From Planctomycetota bacterium (GTDB lineage Bacteria > Planctomycetota > Phycisphaerae > Phycisphaerales > SM1A02), in NCBI GenBank assembly GCA_009924765.1, contig RFQW01000118.1, positions 1 to 5,909 on the forward strand: a stretch of 5,909 nt of DNA, in the 5' to 3' direction. This document shows, piece after piece, positions 1 to 5,111 of this stretch (its first letter is position 1; every line of letters starts with the position of its first letter). Position numbers and translations under genes: made by a program. The notes beneath the pieces are model-generated. The model ran no database searches. It was not told where the DNA came from and saw only the letters and a program-made list of their open reading frames with translations.

Positions 1-788
1 CGGCGGTGGCCAACACGCTGGCGCAGGTGGCGTTCACGTCGGCGCACAGCTATGTGAATCCGGCGCTCCTCACGTTCGGGCTGCGGCTGCAGCTGGTGGC
101 GGTGGCGCTCGGCGCATACCTGCTGTTTCCGTCCGAGCGCGAGACGATCCGTTCCGCGCGCTACCTGTGCGGGCTTGGCTTGCTGGTGGCGGGCATCGCG
201 GGCGTGCTGCTCGGCGGCGGCAACCTGGGTGAGGGAAGCAACGCGCTCGGCATCGCGCTCGCGATCGCGGCTGGCATGGGCTACGGCGTGTACGGGCTGG
301 CGGTGCGACGCTTCATGTACGGGTTCCACCCCGTGTATGCATTCGGCGTGATTGCGCTGTACACGGGCAGCGCGCTGGTGGTGGCCATGCTGGCGTTCGG
401 CCGCGGGCACGGCGCGGAGGTGCTCGAACTCGGCTCGCGTGAGCTCTGGTACCTGGGCCTGAGCGCGTTCCTCGGGATCGCCGTCGGACACGTCCTCTAC
501 TACACGGCCATCGACCGGATGGGCGTTGCCGTCACCGCCGGCGTGCTGCAGCTGCAGCCGTTCGTGGTGGTCACCGCCGGCGTGCTGCAGCTGCAGCCGT
601 TCGTGGTGGGTTCGATGGCCGCGGTGCTCCTGGGCGAGACGCTCTCCGCCGGGCAGTGGGTGGGCGGCGTGGTGGCGGTGGTCGGTGCGGCGCTGGTGCT
701 TTCCGCGCAGAAGGCCGCGGAACGGCGGCGCGCGCGTGCCACGACGCTCGAGGAGGCGGAGGCGGCAGGGGAATCTTCCGCGCGCTGA
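1..788 (+). CDS. DMT superfamily (EamA-type) membrane transporter, 5' truncated
   Basis: This is an integral inner-membrane transporter of the drug/metabolite transporter (EamA) type, probably an exporter of small metabolites; the substrate cannot be told. The frame is open to the left edge, so the GTG at 6 is an internal Val and not the start. Numbering from that codon, 260 residues are visible; about 40-60 residues, or one to two helices, are missing compared with the usual ~300 aa. Hydrophobic segments lie near residues 20-41, 54-71, 81-101, 109-131, 148-167, 172-210 and 215-234, followed by a charged tail rich in Arg, Glu and Ala. The second EamA repeat is recognisable, with the typical ending LLGETLSAGQWVGG at 208-221. 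The odd feature is a perfect 13-residue tandem duplication, residues 176-188 and 189-201, in the helix just before that ending. It lengthens a membrane helix and may impair the protein. The gene stops with TGA at 786-788. Codons strongly prefer G/C in third position. Confidence 0.92.
   Translation, partial: AVANTLAQVAFTSAHSYVNPALLTFGLRLQLVAVALGAYLLFPSERETIRSARYLCGLGLLVAGIAGVLLGGGNLGEGSNALGIALAIAAGMGYGVYGLAVRRFMYGFHPVYAFGVIALYTGSALVVAMLAFGRGHGAEVLELGSRELWYLGLSAFLGIAVGHVLYYTAIDRMGVAVTAGVLQLQPFVVVTAGVLQLQPFVVGSMAAVLLGETLSAGQWVGGVVAVVGAALVLSAQKAAERRRARATTLEEAEAAGESSAR
531..608 (+). repeat. Perfect 39-bp tandem duplication inside the transporter gene
   Basis: The two units, 531-569 and 570-608, are identical in all 39 bases, and each begins at a codon boundary (GTC). 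The duplication therefore adds exactly 13 residues (VTAGVLQLQPFVV twice) without breaking the frame. Each unit contains the 14-bp palindrome GCTGCAGCTGCAGC, which could promote polymerase slippage. No third-position change separates the copies, so the event is very recent or is an assembly artefact. Confidence 0.97.
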
Positions 789-809
789 GGCGTGGATATC
801 CGCAGCGCG
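781..809 (+). terminator. Possible hairpin at the end of the transporter gene
   Basis: The arms CGCGCTG (781-787) and CAGCGCG (803-809) are perfect inverted repeats of 7 bp. The 15-nt interval between them can add a GG/CC pair. The left arm overlaps the TGA stop at 786-788. No T-run follows, so this would be an atypical or Rho-assisted terminator at best. The hairpin occupies much of the 77-bp gap before the next gene. Confidence 0.3.
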
Positions 810-853
810 GCGGGGAATCGTGGGTTGGAACACAGATCCGCGTGCCTGCTTCC

Positions 854-859
854 TATCTT
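854..859 (+). promoter_or_regulatory. Candidate -10 element (TATCTT) for a leaderless start
   Basis: TATCTT lies six bases upstream of the ATG at 866. That would put transcription initiation at or next to the start codon. No Shine-Dalgarno sequence is visible before this ATG, which agrees with leaderless initiation. The nearest -35-like hexamer, TTGGAA at 825-830, is 23 bases away, longer than the usual 16-18. The call rests on position and one hexamer only. Confidence 0.22.
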
Positions 860-865
860 CGGTGC

Positions 866-1396
866 ATGACCATCGAACCGACCATCATGCACGCGGCGGG
901 CGCCGGCATCGAACGCACGCACGACGCAGCCGTCATCTTCCTTGACCACCAGGGCGCGCGCATCCGCTTCCTTGACGGGGCAGAACTCTCGGCGGTCAGC
1001 GCCGCCCACCTGGACCTCACCGAGCTGCACGACACGTTCCGTGTCCACGACAAGAGCTTCACCGGCGGCTTCGGCCGCTCGCACCCCGACGACACGCCGA
1101 TGTTCGCGGCGCTGGCGCAGGTGGTGCTGCGCTGCGGGCGCGTGCTGATCGTGGGCCCGGGTTCCGCGAAGAACGAGTTCGTGAAGTTCATGGCACGCAA
1201 CTGCAACGAAGCCTTGCAGAAGCACGTCATCGGCGTCGAGACGGTCGACCACCCCACCGACGGGCAGCTGGTGGCGTACGCGCGCACCGCATTCGCGGCA
1301 GACGACGCGTTGATGCAGCCCGTCGGCGTGCCGGTGCGCTCCGCGCAGGCGCGTGAGCGCACCGGCCATCCGATCAGCGGCTCGAAGCGGGCGTGA
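866..1396 (+). CDS. eRF1 domain 3-like 'translational machinery protein' (baeRF-type), 176 aa
   Basis: This is a small soluble, presumably cytosolic protein resembling bacterial proteins with an eRF1-domain-3/L7Ae-like fold, often named translational machinery protein. Their role is inferred to involve ribosomes or RNA and is not firmly known. Recognisable family segments are FLDHQGARI at residues 25-33 (family pattern 'WiDh.eAri'), LIVGPGSAKNEFVKF at 94-108 and GVETVDHPTDGQLVAYAR at 123-140. Residues after about 152 form an Arg-rich tail that looks outside the conserved domain; the DNA of that tail carries the hairpin that follows the convergent M1 gene. I chose ATG 866 because the frame upstream is low-complexity and overlaps the transporter gene; ATG 887 is an alternative that would lose 7 residues. 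There is no Shine-Dalgarno sequence. The gene lies 77 bp after the transporter and may be transcribed separately. Its last 23 bp overlap the end of the opposite M1 gene. Codon use is strictly GC-ending. The family call is from memory of motifs. Confidence 0.83.
   Translation: MTIEPTIMHAAGAGIERTHDAAVIFLDHQGARIRFLDGAELSAVSAAHLDLTELHDTFRVHDKSFTGGFGRSHPDDTPMFAALAQVVLRCGRVLIVGPGSAKNEFVKFMARNCNEALQKHVIGVETVDHPTDGQLVAYARTAFAADDALMQPVGVPVRSAQARERTGHPISGSKRA
1330..1366 (-). terminator. 12-bp perfect hairpin just after the M1 peptidase stop
   Basis: The arms GCCGGTGCGCTC (1330-1341) and GAGCGCACCGGC (1355-1366) are exact inverted complements of 12 bp. The 13-nt interval can pair further (1342-1345 with 1350-1353, bulging T1354), leaving a tetraloop. 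Read on the minus strand, the stem begins 7 nt after the TGA of the M1 gene (1376-1374), where a terminator of the ABC operon would be expected. No U-run follows, so it may be a U-less terminator or an mRNA 3'-end stabiliser. The hairpin is encoded within the 3' coding end of the opposite gene. Confidence 0.5.
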
Positions 1397-3374
1397 CGTC
1401 CGCCTCGGCCGTCTTGCGGCCGAGCATCAGCGTCCGAACGTCGGGGTCGGCCACGGCCTTCTTCGGCTCGAACGGCGTCTCGAAGACGTACTCCAGTTCC
1501 TGGTCCGCGGCGATCACCTGCAAGGCGCGCGCGTCGCGGAAGTCCTCGCTCTGCGTTGCGGCGGCGGCGCGCTCCTCCGCGGTGCGCGGGAGCGATGCCT
1601 CCGGCCAGCGGTCCTTGCCGTTGGTCACCGCCATCTCGAGCGTCACGGTGCCGGTGCCTGCGTTGCGCACCTTCACCACCGTGCGCCACGGGTCGCCTTC
1701 CTTGGCGGGGGCGGTGCAGGTGGCCGAATCCACCTTGATCTCCGGCACCACCACGCCCAGGAACCACTGGTCGACGAAGGCGTCGTAGGCCGCGGGATCC
1801 TTGGCGAAGGGGCGCATGCTCTCCACGAAATCCTGCAGCAGCGGGTAGTCCGGGCCGTCCTTGAACTTGCCGATGAACGCCTGCAGGCCCTCGTCCATCT
1901 TCTCCTGGCCGAGGAGCTCCATCAGCATCCAGAAGACCCAGCCGCCCTTGTCGTAGGTGAGGGTGGTGTCGCCGCGGCGGTTGCCGTCGATTTCTGTCAT
2001 CGGGCGCTCTTCATCCACGCTTCGTTGGTTGGCGTAGCTGAATTCAATTTCGCGCATGAATGCCTGCCGCGCGCGGTCGCCGCGGAGTTGCCGGAAGAGA
2101 CGCGCTGTGGAGAAGTGCGCCATTCCTTCACTCAGGATGTTGCCACCAGGTGCGTCGCCTGGGGGAAGGATGTTGCCCCACCATTGGTGCGCGGTTTCGT
2201 GGGCCACGATCATGAAAGGTGCGTCTTGCTCAGCACTCGGCTTGGAAAGGAATCCAATGGACTCGCTGAAGACGATGTTTGTCGGGAAGCCTTGTGCATA
2301 GCCGGCGAGCCCTGGGAACTCGCTGATGCGGAGCTCCTTCCATGGGTACGGCCAGAACCACTTCGAATACCACTCATGCGCGCCGTCGAGCGCTTCCAAC
2401 ATGGCGGGAATGTTGAATGAGTGCGCGGGCAGGTGCCAGATAGCGGTGCGTTCGCCCTTTGATTCCTGCCACTTTCCGGCCACCAGGTTGACAGCCATGA
2501 TTGGATGATCGCTCTTCCATTCCATGGTGCGGGTGGCGCCGTCGACGGTGTCAGAAGTGCACACGCCTGGCATGTTGGCGCGGTATTCGGCGGGGAGTTG
2601 CACGCGCGCGGTCATGGTGGTGTGGCCGCCGGTGCCGAAGGCGGTCTTGGTGACCTTCTTCCAATCATCCGGCTCGGGGCGCTTTGCTTCTGGAGTGCGT
2701 TCCGGGTCCATGCCCACGCCGTCTACATAGCCGAGCATCGGCATAAATGACACGCCGAAGCTGTTGAGAACGGTGCCCGCGGGCAAGATGAACTCGCCTG
2801 CGCCGGCCGGATTCTTGCGCGTGCCAGCGGGGACGTGCGCCACGTGTTCGAAGCCGAGTGTGACTTCTGCGCCAGGTGCCAGTGGTTCCTTGGGCGTGAA
2901 GATCCAGAGGCCGGAACTGTTTTCGCAGGCTGGGTTTCGCGGGTTTGCCTTGCGTTCCTTGGTTGCTTCCTCGGGGTCCCAGGTCTTCCCTTCGAACGTG
3001 AACTTCACGCCTTCGAACGTGCTGTCGGGTGTGACGGCAATGCGGCGCATTGGCTTGTCGGTGGAGTTGCGCAGACCGTAACTGCCCTTGACGGCAATAC
3101 TGTTCGCGGCGGGATCAAGGTTGAGATCAAGGTCAACCTTCATGATTTCCGGCTGCGGCACATCCTTCCACGTCGATGCGTTGCCGACGTAGTAATCACG
3201 TTGTGCCTTGCGTTCCGGTCCGCCGTTCGGTCCGGTGCGCACCATGAGTGCCAGCGTGATACCTACGGCGATCGCTGGGCCACCGAAGACAAGCATCCAC
3301 ACGACGCGCTTCCACGCGCGCGCGAATTGCAGGCGCGTAGTGATGCCCTGCGCATCTTGCGGCGGCGCCACCAC
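1374..3374 (-). CDS. Membrane-anchored M1-family (gluzincin) metallopeptidase of an ABC transporter operon
   Basis: This is a zinc peptidase of 666 aa from GTG 3374. Residues 24-45 form one membrane helix after a basic segment (RAWKR), predicting an N-in anchor with the peptidase outside the cytoplasm. The N-terminal beta-rich region (about 75-300) is followed by the catalytic domain with HETAH at 392-396, third zinc ligand Glu416 in LSEGMAH, and probable catalytic Tyr474 in TLTYDKGG. Nineteen residues separate His396 from Glu416, against 18 in classical aminopeptidase N, matching my memory of ABC-associated M1 proteins. The GxMEN exopeptidase motif is not visible; GYAQGFPTNIVFSE at 358-371 takes its place. 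The C-terminal domain (about 545-640) looks like a beta-sandwich. The start is uncertain: GTG 3374 follows an in-frame TGA directly, has no ribosome site, and lies 112 bp inside the permease ORF. GTG 3302, six bases after GGAAG, is an alternative but would remove the basic anchor flank. It may originally have been the C-terminal part of the permease polypeptide. Codon use changes sharply near residue 461. Confidence 0.92.
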   Translation of the reverse strand: MVAPPQDAQGITTRLQFARAWKRVVWMLVFGGPAIAVGITLALMVRTGPNGGPERKAQRDYYVGNASTWKDVPQPEIMKVDLDLNLDPAANSIAVKGSYGLRNSTDKPMRRIAVTPDSTFEGVKFTFEGKTWDPEEATKERKANPRNPACENSSGLWIFTPKEPLAPGAEVTLGFEHVAHVPAGTRKNPAGAGEFILPAGTVLNSFGVSFMPMLGYVDGVGMDPERTPEAKRPEPDDWKKVTKTAFGTGGHTTMTARVQLPAEYRANMPGVCTSDTVDGATRTMEWKSDHPIMAVNLVAGKWQESKGERTAIWHLPAHSFNIPAMLEALDGAHEWYSKWFWPYPWKELRISEFPGLAGYAQGFPTNIVFSESIGFLSKPSAEQDAPFMIVAHETAHQWWGNILPPGDAPGGNILSEGMAHFSTARLFRQLRGDRARQAFMREIEFSYANQRSVDEERPMTEIDGNRRGDTTLTYDKGGWVFWMLMELLGQEKMDEGLQAFIGKFKDGPDYPLLQDFVESMRPFAKDPAAYDAFVDQWFLGVVVPEIKVDSATCTAPAKEGDPWRTVVKVRNAGTGTVTLEMAVTNGKDRWPEASLPRTAEERAAAATQSEDFRDARALQVIAADQELEYVFETPFEPKKAVADPDVRTLMLGRKTAEADVTPASSR
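1404..1424 (+). terminator. 8-bp GC-rich hairpin just after the baeRF-type gene stop
   Basis: The arms CTCGGCCG (1404-1411) and CGGCCGAG (1417-1424) form a perfect 8-bp stem with a 5-nt loop (TCTTG). On the plus strand it starts 7 nt after the TGA at 1394-1396, the position expected for a terminator. No T-run follows. It lies inside the 3' coding end of the opposite M1 gene, where it encodes part of the C-terminal tail (LGRKTAEA). This mirrors the hairpin at 1330-1366. Confidence 0.42.
1980..1994. other. Sharp change in third-codon-position base use within the M1 gene
   Basis: Reading M1 codons by hand, 4 of 100 codons between 1681 and 1980 end in A or T, with none in the last 40. Between 1981 and 2160 the figure is 19 of 60. 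The last A/T-ending codon before the change is GAA for Glu461 at 1992-1994. The boundary lies between the zinc-binding motif and catalytic Tyr474. Protein features on both sides still fit one M1 peptidase. Recombination between homologues is one explanation; a join of two strains in assembly is another. Confidence 0.6.
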
Positions 3375-5089
3375 TCAAGCGAGATGTGTAGGAGCGTCAG
3401 ACCAACCAAGATCCACAGCACGCGGTTCAGGACCAACACGCCGCGGTCGAGTTCCAGCGCGCCAAAGTCTGTCCACGTGAGGCCATCCCACAAATGCCAG
3501 TTGAACACCCAGTTCATCCAGCCCATTTGCACGCACCAGCCAGTGAGGATCATGGCACCGATGCCAGCGCCGTACACCGCATAGCGGTTGCGGAACTGAC
3601 TCCAGATGAGCGTCATGAAGCACATCCATGCAAAGAGCGTAGGTAGGAGCATGGCGCCCCAGGCAATGACTAGCGGGCCCGGACTTGGAATGAGCATGAT
3701 GCCCGACTGCACGCCTTGCACCACCATCGCCAAGATCATGGCCGCCCAGAGACCGCCAAAAAGCGCCACCGCCACCACGGTGGTGCACGCCGCCATGCGT
3801 CCGAGCGTCAATGCACCCGTGCGCGACGGGCTGGCATTCACGATGGAAGCAATACGCGAACGTTCATCGCGCGCCAGGCTTTCCGTGAAGTAGTAGAGCA
3901 TCAAGAAGATGGAGAGCAGCGTGATCGTGTTGTAACTCTGCGCGGCGAAACTGCCGGGCGTGGTGAGTTTCGGCGTATCGAACGGTCCAGGCGAGTAGAT
4001 CGCGGGACCCACCGTTTGCAGAATGATCAACGGGACGAAGATCCACAGGCCCGGCGAGCGGCGCATTTCGCGCACTTCGGCGCGGAATGCATCCACGGCG
4101 GCGGCCAGTACGCCGACATGGCCGGAACTCATGCCGAGCGATGCAAGCGTCGATTCCTTGCGCGGTGCTGCTTCGCGCTCGCGACGGGCGCGGTCGGCGT
4201 CCGCGATGATGCGCTCCACGTCAGTGGCGGTCACGGCGTGCGGGTTACGCATGCGGCGCTGCTCGCGCTGCGCGGCTACCAAGAGTGCGATGCCTGCGGC
4301 GACTACCAGGGCCACGCGAGCGCCCGTAAACAGCGCGTCGAAACTCAATGGCTCGTGGTTGTAGAACGCCACGCCCTTGTCCACCTTCAGCCAGGTTTCG
4401 TTGAGCCAGCGGAAGCCGGTGATGTCTATGGCTTGCAATGCGCGGTTGCCCCAGTGTGGTAGCCACTCTGGTGAGAAGTTCCAGATAAAGAACAGGCTGG
4501 AAAGAAGGAGCGCTACTGGCAACGCAAACACCAGCACGGTCTGGCGGGTGATGGAGCCGATCGCAAATGCGATGGCGCCGAGCGCGAGGATCGGAATGGC
4601 GACAAACATCACCATGGGTCGCAGGTAGTTCACGAGTGCGAACGGGCCGCGCATTTTTTCTGGCTCCGAGAGTGGGTACATCTCGAAGAACCCGATCTGC
4701 ATGAAGAGGTGCAGTGTGATGATCACACCGAACACTAATGCGATGCCGAGCCAGCGACCGATCACGTATTCGCGTGGAGTAAGGCCGGTGCTGCCGACGA
4801 TCGGCATGACGCGAAGTGTGTCGTCCTCATTCACCGCGTTACCAAACGCCGTGCACACGAAGAACAGATAGAAGAGTGAGAAGACCAGGATGTCGCCGAA
4901 CGCCAGGTTGAACTCACTGTTGATGAACGCGCGATCACCGCCAGCCTGGGTGCCACCGCTACCGATAGTGACGCTCCCGGAGGAGAAGCCCCACGTCAGA
5001 AAGAACAGGATGGCAAGCAGCACCCACCACGCCGGGCGTCGCCACGAGGTGCGGAGTTCAAGGAATGCAAGAGTGAGTGTGCGGCGCAT
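3263..5089 (-). CDS. ABC-2 type permease, two six-helix halves
   Basis: This is the 608-aa membrane component of an ABC transporter, pairing with the ATPase encoded 22 bp upstream. Hydrophobic segments near 21-35, 65-83, 111-136, 157-180, 184-204 and 255-274 form the first half. A charged cytoplasmic linker (about 275-345) precedes a second half with segments near 347-365, 385-403, 432-457, 471-496, 503-528 and 553-572. The halves resemble each other after their second helices: NEDDTLRVMPIVGSTGLTPREY (87-108, first half; cut here by rule at motif level) has its counterpart in ARDERSRIASIVNASPSRTG (406-425). This suggests an internal duplication, so one polypeptide may form the whole pore. ATG 5089 is preceded by a weak GGA about 8 bases away, and translation is probably coupled to the ATPase gene. 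The last 34 residues (575-608) are a Lys/Arg/Ser/Cys-rich stretch translated across the start of the M1 gene. They look unlike a natural C-terminus, suggesting the genuine protein either ends earlier or continues into the M1 frame. Stop TAG is at 3265-3263. Confidence 0.92.
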   Translation of the reverse strand: MRRTLTLAFLELRTSWRRPAWWVLLAILFFLTWGFSSGSVTIGSGGTQAGGDRAFINSEFNLAFGDILVFSLFYLFFVCTAFGNAVNEDDTLRVMPIVGSTGLTPREYVIGRWLGIALVFGVIITLHLFMQIGFFEMYPLSEPEKMRGPFALVNYLRPMVMFVAIPILALGAIAFAIGSITRQTVLVFALPVALLLSSLFFIWNFSPEWLPHWGNRALQAIDITGFRWLNETWLKVDKGVAFYNHEPLSFDALFTGARVALVVAAGIALLVAAQREQRRMRNPHAVTATDVERIIADADRARREREAAPRKESTLASLGMSSGHVGVLAAAVDAFRAEVREMRRSPGLWIFVPLIILQTVGPAIYSPGPFDTPKLTTPGSFAAQSYNTITLLSIFLMLYYFTESLARDERSRIASIVNASPSRTGALTLGRMAACTTVVAVALFGGLWAAMILAMVVQGVQSGIMLIPSPGPLVIAWGAMLLPTLFAWMCFMTLIWSQFRNRYAVYGAGIGAMILTGWCVQMGWMNWVFNWHLWDGLTWTDFGALELDRGVLVLNRVLWILVGLTLLHISLEWWRRRKMRRASLRACNSRARGSASCGCLSSVAQRSP

Positions 5090-5111
5090 GGGTGGTCCGT
5101 AGTGTGTGTAG

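Noticed and set aside
825..859. Full sigma70-type promoter with TTGGAA and TATCTT
   Set aside because: The 23-bp spacer is too long for a standard promoter; only the -10-like element is kept, at low confidence.
500..1767. Minus-strand ORFs (500-1369 and 853-1767) opposite the transporter and baeRF-type genes
   Set aside because: They cross gene boundaries and are low-complexity Arg/Ala/Ser-rich translations, and the opposite strand has recognisable families.
1353..2420. Long + strand ORF (355 aa) antisense to the M1 gene
   Set aside because: It is a mirror of the M1 coding frame in GC-rich DNA. The translation is rich in Arg, His, Val and Ala with no family pattern, while the opposite strand encodes a clear M1 peptidase.
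3296..3374. Canonical -1 ribosomal slippery heptamer joining permease to M1
   Set aside because: The shared stretch contains no X XXY YYZ heptamer such as A AAA AAG; the GCC/CGC repeats do not allow good re-pairing.
3375..3788. Minus-strand 137-aa ORF ending in the TGA just before GTG 3374
   Set aside because: Its stop abuts the M1 start, which looked like coupling, but the frame is His/Arg/Gly-rich and lies wholly inside helices 9-12 of the permease in another frame.
2835..4462. Plus-strand ORFs (2835-3584 and 3716-4462) opposite the permease and M1 genes
   Set aside because: Their His/Arg-rich, motif-free translations are shadows of the real minus-strand genes.
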